A DNA stretch of 57,174 bases from an uncultured Bacilli bacterium (GTDB lineage Bacteria; Bacillota_I; Bacilli_A; RF39; UBA660), in the NCBI GenBank assembly GCA_934098505.1, contig CAKOOR010000008.1:1-57174 (forward strand), written 5' to 3'. The notes under the pieces are model-generated. The model did no database searches and was not told where the DNA came from. It was given only the letters and a program-made list of their open reading frames with translations. This document shows positions 1-8,152 of the stretch, in pieces. The stretch's first letter is position 1. Every line of letters begins with the position of its first letter. Both the position numbers and the translations under genes were made by a program.

Positions 1-36
1 TATGATATTATTAGAAATATAAACGAGCACTTATAA
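1..36 (+). CDS. Possible 3' end of an upstream gene (partial)
   Basis: An open frame runs in from the left edge and reads YDIIRNINEHL before a TAA stop at 34-36. A terminator-like hairpin follows at 75-99. This fits the tail of a plus-strand gene cut by the window edge, but eleven codons are too few to identify it or to exclude chance. Confidence 0.3.
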   Translation, partial: YDIIRNINEHL

Positions 37-74
37 GGTAATTCAATGTGCGGACACTTATTATTTCAATTTAT

Positions 75-99
75 AGAACTTGTTTAGAGTTCTTTTTTT
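75..99 (+). terminator. Rho-independent terminator
   Basis: A 6-bp stem (AGAACT / AGTTCT) with a 7-nt loop is followed by a run of seven T. It probably ends the gene entering from the left and separates it from the promoter at 101-129. Confidence 0.65.
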
Positions 100-100
100 A

Positions 101-129
101 TTGCATTAAACAAGTATTTATGGTATAGT
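101..129 (+). promoter_or_regulatory. Sigma-A type promoter
   Basis: TTGCAT (101-106) and TATAGT (124-129) are 17 bp apart, with TGG just before the -10 box giving an extended -10. It lies 33 bp upstream of the ATG at 163. Confidence 0.65.
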
Positions 130-162
130 TTATTTATAGTAATAATAGAGGGACGGAAAGTT

Positions 163-990
163 ATGAATAAACAAATTATTTTAGAACAGTGTGATAAAAT
201 TAAAAATGTAGTTACGGAAGCTACACAAAACGAAGAAGAAGCAAGAAGTAATGCTGAAAAATTTAAAGGTATTAAAGAAGAAAATACTAAATTATTAGAT
301 TTATTAAATAAAACTAAAGATATTTATTGGGAAATGGAAAGAATTCTAAGAATTATCGAAATTGATAAAGAATATGATAATACTGATAATGAATTAGAAA
401 ATTTAAAAATTAATGTTAAAGATTTAATTGATAAATTAAGAGATAATTCATCAGAATTAGAAAAATATGATGCTGTTAAAGAAACTGTTTCTTTTTATAC
501 GGAAGCTTTAAAGGATGCTACTGATTTTATTTCTTTTAATACTGATAATAAAGACTATTTAAGTACTGATAAGAAACAAGAAGATGAAGAAGATGTTCCT
601 TTTAGTTTTGAGAGTGAAAATACTGATTTTAATTTAGATTTTGGTAACGATATTTTTGGTAATGATAATTTTGAAAATTCTAATAAAGAGGAAGAGTCAT
701 CAACTACTAAGGAAGCCGGTGAAGAGCCAACTGTAGAAGATGACAAGAAAGATTTAGATACTTCATTTGATTTCTCTTCTATGTATGGTTTTAATGATAA
801 TGAAGAAGATGATCATGTTGATAAACAAAAAGTTGTTAATATAACTGATTTTGATTTAGATAATGACAAAGAAGAATTACCAAAAGAGGAAGAAACTGAA
901 GAGAAGCAAGATGAAGAAGAAGATAATTCTTTAAGTGAACTAAATGATTTATTTAATTATTTAAATAATGATGATAGTTTTAATAATTAG
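163..990 (+). CDS. Acidic coiled-coil protein of unknown function
   Basis: I do not recognise the family. The 275-aa product has no signal peptide or membrane segment, so it is probably cytoplasmic. Residues 1-120 are rich in E, K, L and N with heptad-like spacing, suggesting coiled coil. Residues 135-275 are strongly acidic and low in complexity, probably disordered, with repeated short D/N/F patterns such as FGND. The start is preceded by GAGGGACGG. The next small gene begins 14 bp after the stop, so the two are likely co-transcribed from the promoter at 101-129. A role as a scaffold or in cell division is possible but not shown by sequence. Confidence 0.75.
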   Translation: MNKQIILEQCDKIKNVVTEATQNEEEARSNAEKFKGIKEENTKLLDLLNKTKDIYWEMERILRIIEIDKEYDNTDNELENLKINVKDLIDKLRDNSSELEKYDAVKETVSFYTEALKDATDFISFNTDNKDYLSTDKKQEDEEDVPFSFESENTDFNLDFGNDIFGNDNFENSNKEEESSTTKEAGEEPTVEDDKKDLDTSFDFSSMYGFNDNEEDDHVDKQKVVNITDFDLDNDKEELPKEEETEEKQDEEEDNSLSELNDLFNYLNNDDSFNN

Positions 991-1004
991 TAGAGGTTAT
1001 AACT

Positions 1005-1250
1005 ATGGGCTTGAAAACAAATACAATAATAACTTTAGAAAATAATGAAAAATATGTAGTTTTAAATGAAACTATGTATGGTGGTAGTAAATATTTTTTA
1101 GTAATGGGAATTGATGAAAAGTTAGAAATGGTTCCTAATAAGGTAAAAATTTTAGAAGAAATTTTAGATGGTGCTGATATATATGTTGATACAGTAACAG
1201 ATGCTAATCTAATTTCAATATTAACTAGATTATTAAAGGCTCAAATGTAG
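1005..1250 (+). CDS. Small conserved-type protein, unknown function
   Basis: This 81-aa protein has a compact alternating pattern (TNTIITLENNEKYVVLNET near the N terminus) typical of a small beta-barrel fold, followed by a short helix. There is no signal peptide or membrane segment. The AGAGG ribosome site and the 14-bp gap to the preceding gene suggest one operon. The N-terminal half resembles small Firmicutes proteins of the DUF1292 type in general style, but I cannot confirm a family. Confidence 0.7.
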   Translation: MGLKTNTIITLENNEKYVVLNETMYGGSKYFLVMGIDEKLEMVPNKVKILEEILDGADIYVDTVTDANLISILTRLLKAQM

Positions 1251-1312
1251 CCTTTTTAATTTTATAGAATTATATTTTTAGATATTATTGTGGTGTTAAA
1301 GTTTTAAAAAAA

Positions 1313-1344
1313 GCAAAAAACTAGATGTAAATCTAGTTTTTTGC
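1313..1344. terminator. Bidirectional terminator
   Basis: A perfect 14-bp stem with a 4-nt loop (GTAA on the plus strand). On the minus strand it is followed by seven T, so it ends tmRNA transcription. On the plus strand the descending arm contains TTTTTT, so it can also end the operon from 163. Confidence 0.75.
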
Positions 1345-1377
1345 ACATCTTTGCGCAGTATTTGTTTTTTTTTCAGA

Positions 1378-1747
1378 TGGTGGAGCAGAGGAGATTTGAA
1401 CTCCTGTCCAAGTATCTAAATTTTAGACTTCTACAAGTTTAGTTAATACTTTAAATTTATTATAAATACGGCTTTAACTTACCTAATTTATAACTAGATT
1501 AGAAATTATTCTTTATTTTACTCTAATCAAATAAAATAATATAATCTGCTAATATGATACTTAAACTAAATCACAGATAAATTTAGAATAAGCAGCTCCA
1601 ATGCTTACTTAAGCAAAAGAAGGAGCAAAGTTGAAACCAAAGTTTCCTTCTGTTTCGTCATTTAAATTTAATTGAAAATTTTAAGTCGTTTTCATGACTA
1701 CTTGCCATCTAAAACTTACAAATATTTGTCGAAACCAATGCTGCCCC
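1378..1747 (-). ncRNA. ssrA: tmRNA (transfer-messenger RNA)
   Basis: Read on the minus strand, the RNA begins GGGGCAG and ends CTGCTCC plus ACCA. These seven-base ends pair as the tRNA-like acceptor stem, and the T arm GGAGTTCAAATCTCC precedes the 3' end. The 5' part contains the GGTTTCGACA signature found in tmRNAs. Around 1608-1660 an internal frame encodes NDETEGNFGFNFAPSFA then TAA, the likely proteolysis tag; the exact resume codon is uncertain. The tag ends in SFA rather than the common ALAA, as in some Mollicutes tags ending AFA. Length is about 370 nt. It rescues stalled ribosomes together with SmpB, which is not in this window. Confidence 0.96.
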
Positions 1748-1755
1748 GCACATAA

Positions 1756-1784
1756 ATTATATCATAATGAATACTAATTGACAA
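1756..1784 (-). promoter_or_regulatory. Promoter of tmRNA
   Basis: On the minus strand, TTGTCA (1784-1779) and TATAAT (1761-1756) are 17 bp apart, and the RNA 5' end at 1747 lies 8 nt beyond the -10 box. The -35 hexamer overlaps that of the divergent promoter at 1778-1806. Confidence 0.85.
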
Positions 1785-1806
1785 GATTAATATTTTATGT
1801 TAATAT
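1778..1806 (+). promoter_or_regulatory. Promoter of the secreted-protein gene, overlapping the tmRNA promoter
   Basis: TTGACA (1778-1783) and TAATAT (1801-1806) are 17 bp apart and face the gene starting at 1865. The two divergent -35 elements share the same bases, so RNA polymerase binding in one direction should hinder the other. Confidence 0.7.
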
Positions 1807-1864
1807 ATGTGCGAAAAACAACTTGAGATATACTTGAAAGAGTAAATTGATTGGGGGAATCAAT

Positions 1865-3049
1865 ATGGAAAATGAAAAAATGAAAGTAGAAAAAGTGGTG
1901 CCGGTTACTATCCCAAGAAGACAGTTTATGCAATTGTGTGCTTTCGCATTTTTGAGTTTACTTGCTGAAAAGTTCGGATTAAGATCAGAAGCTGCCTCAG
2001 TGACAAATGAGTCTTTATATTCTAAATTTGTAAATGACTTTATTAGTGGTACTCTTGCTAAGGATGCTGGAAAGAATAAGGGAATTAATTTTGAATGGAT
2101 TTATTTTAAAAATGCAAATGCCAAAAACGTTTCTGTAAATGTTAAAAATAATTATTATCAATGTGTAATCACAGATTCAAGTCACAATCCTATAATATAT
2201 AATTATTATGTAAATTTTATTAATAAAGTATATAGTACAAAGACAGTTAGTGATTCTGATTTTAAAAATAATGTCGGTGGAAATTACAAGTATTTTCCTG
2301 GTGATATTAATTATTCGGAAACTAATAAAAATCAAAGAAACTTTTTGTATCAGTGTGAAAATAAATTGTACAATGTTATAAAGTTGAATAATTTATCGGC
2401 AACATCAGATTTCTTTAGATTCATTTATGAAAATATGGTTTGTCCTGGAGCAATTTTTGGATTATCTAATGGCATTCAAAATATAGCACTTTATGAAACT
2501 GTATCAGAAATGGTACAGGCTGCATGGGATAAGGTTCCTGCTATCGATTATGCAATTCAACATACAAAGCCAAAAGATTTAGGACCTTTGGCCGAATCTA
2601 ATGGTGCTTGTGTTCAAGACATTGTTGCTACATTATGTGGCAATAGAGTACGAGGAACAAGAACCGAATCAACCCTTAGACATTCAGGGACTCAAAAAGG
2701 GACATCCAGCGATCAAATGCAAATGTTTGTGGATTTAAATAATTATAGTTACAATCGTGGCGTTGCTTGTTCTATTGTTTCGTGGACAGCTGATTATAAT
2801 AAACATAATCCAAATGATCCATATACTGATGAACAAATAATGGAGTTCTTGTTTATTGATAGAGTTGAATTTAATTCAATATTAAGTGATATTAGTAAAA
2901 ATAATTATCATCAAATTTTGACTGGTTATGAAATGACTAATTCAATCGATGATCAGAATTGCATTAATGTTAAGCTTAAATCAAGAGCAAAAGTAGTTTC
3001 AAAATCACATGCACTATCATTGACTAAAAGTATTACACGAAAGATGTAA
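1865..3049 (+). CDS. Secreted protein of unknown function with a twin-arginine-like signal
   Basis: The ATG at 1865 follows GGGGGAATCAAT and is preferred over a TTG at 1847, giving 394 aa. Near residues 18-40 the chain reads IPRRQFMQLCAFAFLSLLAE, a twin-arginine pair followed by a hydrophobic stretch, then an AAS site near residue 45. That looks like a Tat signal peptide, though Sec export cannot be excluded. The mature part has several Cys residues, a Trp-Asn-rich central region and a basic C-terminal tail (KLKSRAKVVSKSHA). I recognise no enzyme motif. The Cys-rich anchored protein follows 17 bp later and is probably co-transcribed, suggesting a shared envelope role. Confidence 0.75.
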   Translation: MENEKMKVEKVVPVTIPRRQFMQLCAFAFLSLLAEKFGLRSEAASVTNESLYSKFVNDFISGTLAKDAGKNKGINFEWIYFKNANAKNVSVNVKNNYYQCVITDSSHNPIIYNYYVNFINKVYSTKTVSDSDFKNNVGGNYKYFPGDINYSETNKNQRNFLYQCENKLYNVIKLNNLSATSDFFRFIYENMVCPGAIFGLSNGIQNIALYETVSEMVQAAWDKVPAIDYAIQHTKPKDLGPLAESNGACVQDIVATLCGNRVRGTRTESTLRHSGTQKGTSSDQMQMFVDLNNYSYNRGVACSIVSWTADYNKHNPNDPYTDEQIMEFLFIDRVEFNSILSDISKNNYHQILTGYEMTNSIDDQNCINVKLKSRAKVVSKSHALSLTKSITRKM

Positions 3050-3066
3050 TTTAAGGGGGAATTTAT

Positions 3067-5169
3067 ATGTATGAAGAAAATAGATATCAATTAAAAATTA
3101 ATTGGAAAAATATTTTGTTTGTTGTTGGTATTATTGCATTAACTGTTATTGTAATGATGTTGGTTATGCCAAAAACAAATAAAGATGCTACTTTTAAGCA
3201 GGCTTTTACTACAAATTTGAACATAATGAAAGAAGCCGCTAAAAGTTATTACACTTCTGGCGGTAATATGCCCGAAAATATTGGCGAGTCATCTACTATT
3301 AATTTAGATAGTATGATTAATAAAAAATTAGTTTCTGACTTTGTTGATAAAAATAATAAATCATGTAATAAAACTAATTCTTATGCTCAAATAACAAAAA
3401 CTGGTACAAGTGAATATGTCTTAAAGACTCAATTAGCTTGTGATACTTCTAGTGATTATGTTTTAGAAACAATTACTACAAGTAATACAAAAAATAAAGA
3501 TAAAGCATCTGATAGTGGTAAAGATTCTACTGATAAAGATGATAATAATCAAAAAGATAATATTAATAACAATGAAGATGATGATGAAGATAAAATTAAA
3601 GATAATGAAACTGTTGATAAGGATGGTAATGTAATTAAAACTGTAAAAGAATATGAGTTTAAGAAACCAGTTTATAATACAAAAAATACTTATCGTTGTG
3701 AAGAAGGTTATACATTAGATTCATCTACTAATAGGTGCTATAAAGAAGTAACAGGAGAAACTATTCCTGCAACTCCTATATACTTTGAAGATTCTAAAAC
3801 TGTAACTAACGCTAAGAAAAATATTACAGGTGCTTATGATGAAAAAGTTACTCCTAATAAGGAAGTTGATAAGACTGAAACAAAATGTCCTAGTGGCTAT
3901 ACTGAAGTAAATAATACTTGTGTAAAATATGTTGAAGCTACTGTAACGCCTGGAACTACAACTTATACCTGCGATACAGCAAATGGATATAATTATAATT
4001 CAATAACAAAAAAATGTGAAAAGAAATTAACCGTATCTCCAACTGTTACTCCAACTTATAATGATGAGTATTATTGTAATAATTCGTCAGATAGTTTAAA
4101 TTTATTTACTAAACAATGTAAATATACTGCAACAGTTACAGGTAGTCGTACATGTCCATCTGGCACAACGCCAAGTAATGGAAGATGTTTGAAGACCACT
4201 CCAACTTGTACTTGTCCAGCTGGAACGACAAAAGATTCATTAAATAGATGTATTGGTAAAGGAAGTAGTGTTCCTGCAAGTTGGGATAATGCTAAATCTT
4301 ATGGAAACTATTCTACTGATTTATCTGGTTATACAAGTACTGGTAAAATTGTATGTAATGCAACAAGTAGTATGGGTAAGACTATTTACTCTTGTAAGAG
4401 TATGGCTGCTGTATGTAGCGTAGGTACATATGATGGAAATGGTAATTGTGTTAATGGTAGTACAACAATTACTAACTGTACTCCAGGAACATCTACAACT
4501 TATGTTGATATGATTGGTAATAGTAAAGCAACATGTGATAGAGGCGGTACTTTGTCTTATGATGGAACAACTTGTGTATATAATGCAAGCAAAAGAACTA
4601 CTTCTGATGTTTCTTATACATGTGATGTTTTAAATGGTTATTATTTAAATATTTTTACAAATACTTGTCAAAAAACTGATTCAGTAGAGCCTACTAAGAA
4701 TACTACAGAAACTCAATATACTTGTCCTGCTGGATATAAACAAGAAGGTACTACATGTTATATAACTGCCGAAAAAGAAACAACTACAACATATAAATAT
4801 TCTTGTCCTGAAGGATTTACTGCTAACGGTACTGGTGAAAATATGACTTGTACAAGACATGTAGAATCTAAGGAAGAATATTATTGTGAAGATAAAGATG
4901 CAACATTAGATAAAGAAAATAAAACATGTACAAAAGTAACAAAAGGTACAATTAAGGGCTATGAATGTCCTGATTCGGTAAATTATATATATAATGAAGA
5001 ATCGCATACTTGTGTTAAGAAGACATTAGATTGTAAAGATCCGATAGTTGATACTGAAGAGAATGTAACATATCAATATAAATGGAGTACTAGTGAAAGC
5101 CTAGATGGTTGGACTAGAACTGGTAATGAAAGAGAAAAGACTACACAATCTGATACTTTTGTAAAATAA
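3067..5169 (+). CDS. Membrane-anchored Cys-rich repeat surface protein
   Basis: A 700-aa protein with one membrane segment at residues 17-35 (FVVGIIALTVIVMMLVMP) and a long extracellular part. After a D/N/K-rich linker at about 145-195, there are at least ten diverged repeats of the form C-(P/x)-x-G-(Y/T)-x(5-9)-C, as in CPSGYTEVNNTC and CPAGYKQEGTTC, resembling small disulfide-bonded modules of eukaryote-like Cys-rich surface proteins. The Thr/Ser-rich spacers suggest an adhesin or stalk. AAGGGGG gives a good ribosome site. No LPXTG motif is present; anchoring is by the N-terminal segment. The family is unknown to me. Confidence 0.8.
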   Translation: MYEENRYQLKINWKNILFVVGIIALTVIVMMLVMPKTNKDATFKQAFTTNLNIMKEAAKSYYTSGGNMPENIGESSTINLDSMINKKLVSDFVDKNNKSCNKTNSYAQITKTGTSEYVLKTQLACDTSSDYVLETITTSNTKNKDKASDSGKDSTDKDDNNQKDNINNNEDDDEDKIKDNETVDKDGNVIKTVKEYEFKKPVYNTKNTYRCEEGYTLDSSTNRCYKEVTGETIPATPIYFEDSKTVTNAKKNITGAYDEKVTPNKEVDKTETKCPSGYTEVNNTCVKYVEATVTPGTTTYTCDTANGYNYNSITKKCEKKLTVSPTVTPTYNDEYYCNNSSDSLNLFTKQCKYTATVTGSRTCPSGTTPSNGRCLKTTPTCTCPAGTTKDSLNRCIGKGSSVPASWDNAKSYGNYSTDLSGYTSTGKIVCNATSSMGKTIYSCKSMAAVCSVGTYDGNGNCVNGSTTITNCTPGTSTTYVDMIGNSKATCDRGGTLSYDGTTCVYNASKRTTSDVSYTCDVLNGYYLNIFTNTCQKTDSVEPTKNTTETQYTCPAGYKQEGTTCYITAEKETTTTYKYSCPEGFTANGTGENMTCTRHVESKEEYYCEDKDATLDKENKTCTKVTKGTIKGYECPDSVNYIYNEESHTCVKKTLDCKDPIVDTEENVTYQYKWSTSESLDGWTRTGNEREKTTQSDTFVK

Positions 5170-5174
5170 AAAAT

Positions 5175-5216
5175 AAAAATAGTATTGATGAAATAAATCA
5201 TTGATACTATTTTTTG
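5175..5216. terminator. Bidirectional terminator between convergent genes
   Basis: An imperfect stem (AAAATAGTATTGATGA pairing with TCATTGATACTATTTT, two G-U pairs) with a 6-nt loop, flanked by A and T runs. It lies 3' of the Cys-rich gene and faces the minus-strand gene ending at 5266. Confidence 0.75.
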
Positions 5217-5265
5217 TTTTGAGTGTAAATTAATAAATAATATAAAACTTTGAAAATTAACTTAT

Positions 5266-5718
5266 TTATTTTGTGATTTTGCTTTTTAATAAATTAATAG
5301 CTTTTTCTGTTGAGTAATCATAATATGGAAAATAAAAAGTTCCAGCATTAATTATTTTTACTTGATATTGTTTGCTTTTCTTTTTAAATACCAAAAATCT
5401 ATCTATATATTCAGTTTCACTGATACTATCTATTTCCTTATATCTTATAGCGATGGTTTTATGGAAAGTAGTGTAGTAAAATTCATCATCAAAAAATTCA
5501 AATATGCCCTTGGTTATACAAGCTTTCTTTTTAAAAAAATACATCCATATTAAAATTAAAATGCCACAAGCAATAATAGCTGGTATCAATAGAAATATTA
5601 GGAAAATTTCTTTATATAGCACAATTATTATTAGAATATATAATATTAAAAATAGCGGAGATATTTTTTTAAAAAATTTATTATTTTTATATCTAAACTC
5701 ATACTTATTATTTTCCAT
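5266..5718 (-). CDS. Small two-helix membrane protein, unknown function
   Basis: The ATG at 5718 follows GGGTGAGAAC and is preferred to an upstream ATG at 5730 lacking a ribosome site, giving 150 aa. Two adjacent membrane segments lie at about residues 19-35 and 38-60. The C-terminal cytoplasmic part has alternating hydrophobic strands (RYKEIDSISETEYIDRFLVFKKKSKQYQVKI) like the PH-domain style found in small bacterial membrane proteins such as the YcxB or DUF304 type. The fold assignment is inference. It stands alone, convergent with the Cys-rich gene. Confidence 0.65.
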   Translation of the reverse strand: MENNKYEFRYKNNKFFKKISPLFLILYILIIIVLYKEIFLIFLLIPAIIACGILILIWMYFFKKKACITKGIFEFFDDEFYYTTFHKTIAIRYKEIDSISETEYIDRFLVFKKKSKQYQVKIINAGTFYFPYYDYSTEKAINLLKSKITK

Positions 5719-5808
5719 GTTCTCACCCATATCATAATTAGATTTTATAATATATTTATTTAAAAAACAATTGAATTATGAAATATTTACGATAATTTTA
5801 CTTTAGGG

Positions 5809-5837
5809 TTGCATAAAAAATGTCTTTAAATTATAAT
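5809..5837 (+). promoter_or_regulatory. Sigma-A type promoter
   Basis: TTGCAT (5809-5814), a 17-bp spacer and TATAAT (5832-5837), 37 bp upstream of the 47-aa ORF at 5875. A strong consensus match. Confidence 0.8.
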
Positions 5838-5874
5838 TGAAGTGTAGTAATCATAAATAAGGGGTGGAATTAAA

Positions 5875-6018
5875 ATGGGAAAAAGTTATGAAGAAATTTA
5901 TATTTATAATGGAGATGATTTGTTAGGATTGGCTAAATTATTTAATAATCTTAGCACTCTTAAAAAATTTAGAATATATATGAATTTAAGTAATTATAAA
6001 TTAGCAAAGGAATATTGA
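5875..6018 (+). CDS. 47-aa protein preceding the HPt-receiver gene
   Basis: ATG follows AGGGGTGGAATTAAA and the frame encodes 47 residues beginning MGKSYEEIYIYNGDDLLGLAKLF, ending with TGA. The downstream HPt-receiver ATG starts one base after this stop, and that gene has no ribosome site of its own, so translation is probably coupled. No membrane segment is seen. It may be a partner or regulator of the phosphorelay protein; that is inference from coupling only. Confidence 0.7.
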   Translation: MGKSYEEIYIYNGDDLLGLAKLFNNLSTLKKFRIYMNLSNYKLAKEY

Positions 6019-6019
6019 T

Positions 6020-6817
6020 ATGGATATTAATTTTTTAAAACAAAATGGTGTAGATACGGATAAAGCTTTAGAACTTTTTGGAGATATGGATATATATAAT
6101 GAAACTTTTCAGGATTATTTAGATGGCATTGATGAAAAGCTAAATAATTTAGCAAGAAGTAAAAATAATGAAAATTGGCAGGATTATGGTATCTTTGCTC
6201 ATTCAATAAAAAGTGATGCGAGATATTTAGGATTTACAAAAGAAGCTGAAATATTTTTACAACATGAAATGGCTGGAAAGCAAGAAAATCAGCATTTTAT
6301 TGAAAAAGAATACGATAATTTATTAAAAACAGTAAGTTATATGACTTCAATAGTAAAAAGATATTTAAATGGTGAGAAGGCTTTATCACGTATGCCAGAG
6401 CCAGAAGTACGACCTGGTAATAACGTTGTTACAGAACCTTTAGAAGACGTTGTTTTAATAGTTGATGATTCCAAGATTGTAGATAATTTTGCTTTGAAAG
6501 TAATGGATGGAATGTATAAAGGTGTAATCGCTTTGGATGGCAAAGAAGCAATTGATATAATTAGTAGTAATAAATATAATATTTTAGCTATTTTGTTAGA
6601 TTTAAATATGCCTAATGTTGGTGGTTTTGAAGTTTTGGATTATTTAAAGAATAGTAATCATTATGGCAATATTCCTATTTCTATTATAACTGGTGAAGAT
6701 TCGAAAGATATGATTGATAAAGCTTTCAAATATAATATTGTTGATATGCTTGTTAAACCTTTTAGTAAGAGTGATTTTTTAAGAGTTTTGGATAAAACTA
6801 TTAATTTAAAAAAGTAA
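6020..6817 (+). CDS. HPt-receiver phosphorelay protein
   Basis: A 265-aa soluble protein. Residues 1-115 form an HPt domain with AHSIKSDARYLGF near residue 62, matching the phosphoaccepting-His motif AHxLKGxxxxxG. Residues 145-263 form a receiver domain: VDDS acidic pair near 151, LLDLNMP with the phosphoacceptor Asp near 196, ITGED for the Thr switch position, and LVKPF for the conserved Lys near 244. There is no DNA-binding or enzymatic output domain, so it probably relays phosphate or acts by protein contact. No cognate hybrid kinase lies alongside. It is coupled to the 47-aa ORF under the promoter at 5809. Confidence 0.9.
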   Translation: MDINFLKQNGVDTDKALELFGDMDIYNETFQDYLDGIDEKLNNLARSKNNENWQDYGIFAHSIKSDARYLGFTKEAEIFLQHEMAGKQENQHFIEKEYDNLLKTVSYMTSIVKRYLNGEKALSRMPEPEVRPGNNVVTEPLEDVVLIVDDSKIVDNFALKVMDGMYKGVIALDGKEAIDIISSNKYNILAILLDLNMPNVGGFEVLDYLKNSNHYGNIPISIITGEDSKDMIDKAFKYNIVDMLVKPFSKSDFLRVLDKTINLKK

Positions 6818-6842
6818 GAATTTAATAAATAAAAATAGTAAA

Positions 6843-6869
6843 AAATTTGTAGAAAATACAAATTTTTTT
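6843..6869 (+). terminator. Rho-independent terminator
   Basis: A 9 to 11-bp AT-rich stem (AAATTTGTA / TACAAATTT) with a short A-rich loop and a T run, 26 bp after the HPt-receiver stop. Confidence 0.65.
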
Positions 6870-6906
6870 GCAATTTTGAAGGAAATTGGCCTTTTAGCGT
6901 TAATAA

Positions 6907-6912
6907 TATAAT
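6907..6912 (+). promoter_or_regulatory. Candidate -10 box upstream of recA
   Basis: TATAAT at 6907-6912, with a poorly placed TTGGCC 15 bp upstream. The leader to the ATG is about 100 nt and holds an inverted repeat (AAGAATAT ... ATATTCTT, 6947-6975). I see no LexA-type CGAAC-N4-GTTCG box, so SOS control is not evident. Confidence 0.4.
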
Positions 6913-7010
6913 TAGAAGGGTAAATGATACCCTGGTAAGAATATTATTGTCATAACGATATTCTTGTGATAGTATAAATTTAGAAATTCTTTGAAAATAG
7001 GAGGTTTGGA

Positions 7011-8042
7011 ATGAAAGATTTAACTATAGAAAAAGATAAAGATAAGGTTCTTGAACAGGTGCTTCTTGACATTGAGAAACAGTTTGGTAAAGGTGCTGTA
7101 ATGCGTTTAGGTTCACAGGAACATTTAAATGTTGAAGTAGTTCCCAGTGGTTCTTTAAGCTTGGATATAGCCTTAGGTGTAGGCGGTTATCCTAAGGGAA
7201 GAATAATAGAAATATATGGACCAGAATCTAGTGGCAAAACGACTTTTGCACTACACGCCATTGCAGAAGTACAAAAAAGAGGTGGTAGAGCAGCATTTAT
7301 TGATGCTGAGCATGCTTTAGACCCTGTATATGCTAAGAATTTAGGAGTAAATATAAATGAATTGTTATTAAGCCAACCAGATACTGGTGAACAAGCTTTA
7401 GAAATCTGCGAAGCTTTGGTAAGAAGTGAAGTAGTTAACATTGTTGTAATTGACTCTGTGGCAGCTTTGGTACCACAAGCTGAAATTGAAGGCGAGATGG
7501 GAGATAGCCATGTTGGTTTGCAAGCAAGACTTATGAGTCAAGCTTTAAGAAAGCTATCAGGAACAATTAATAAAACAAAAACAACCGCTATTTTCATTAA
7601 CCAGTTAAGAGAAAAAGTTGGAGTTATGTTTGGTAATCCAGAAACGACGACTGGTGGTCGTGCATTAAAGTTTTATGCTAGTATAAGATTAGATATAAGA
7701 CGTGGAGAACAATTAAAAGATGGTGACAAATTTATTGGAAATAAAACTAATATTAAAGTTGTAAAAAATAAAGTAGCCCCACCGTTTAAAACAGCATCAG
7801 TTGATATAATTTATGGAAGTGGTGTTTCTCATACAGGTGAAGTGTTAGATATTGCAAGTGATTTAAATTTAGTAAATAAAAGTGGAGCTTGGTACTCATA
7901 TAAAGGAGAAAAAATTGGTCAAGGAAGAGAAAATGCTAAAAATTATTTAGCAGCTAATCCAACCGTTTTAAATGAGTTAGAATTAATGATTAGAAAACAT
8001 TATAATTTTAATGATGTGGCATCTAAAAGTCCTAAAAAATAA
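7011..8042 (+). CDS. recA: RecA recombinase
   Basis: A 343-aa full-length RecA, the ATP-dependent strand-exchange protein of homologous recombination and SOS coprotease. Walker A GPESSGKT lies at residues 70-77, the Walker B strand is VVIDSVAAL near 145, and the L2 loop region FINQLREKVGVMFGNPETTTGGRALKFY is intact. The ATG follows AGGAGGTTTGGA. The C-terminal tail is short and lacks the long acidic extension of E. coli RecA. It is monocistronic by spacing, with a PBP gene after 110 bp. Confidence 0.99.
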   Translation: MKDLTIEKDKDKVLEQVLLDIEKQFGKGAVMRLGSQEHLNVEVVPSGSLSLDIALGVGGYPKGRIIEIYGPESSGKTTFALHAIAEVQKRGGRAAFIDAEHALDPVYAKNLGVNINELLLSQPDTGEQALEICEALVRSEVVNIVVIDSVAALVPQAEIEGEMGDSHVGLQARLMSQALRKLSGTINKTKTTAIFINQLREKVGVMFGNPETTTGGRALKFYASIRLDIRRGEQLKDGDKFIGNKTNIKVVKNKVAPPFKTASVDIIYGSGVSHTGEVLDIASDLNLVNKSGAWYSYKGEKIGQGRENAKNYLAANPTVLNELELMIRKHYNFNDVASKSPKK

Positions 8043-8090
8043 ATTATTTAAAGAGAATTTGAAAATTTTAAAAAAAGTAAACTATGCATC

Positions 8091-8119
8091 TTGCAAGTGA
8101 TTTTTTCTTGTGTTACTAT
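8091..8119 (+). promoter_or_regulatory. Promoter of the class A PBP gene
   Basis: TTGCAA (8091-8096), a 17-bp spacer and TACTAT (8114-8119), 34 bp upstream of the ATG at 8153. Confidence 0.65.
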
Positions 8120-8152
8120 TAATTGTAGTCATTAGAAAAGGGGGTTCCTTAC

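Noticed and set aside
6900..7010. LexA/SOS box upstream of recA
   Set aside because: No CGAAC-N4-GTTCG-like dyad; only an unrelated AT-rich inverted repeat.
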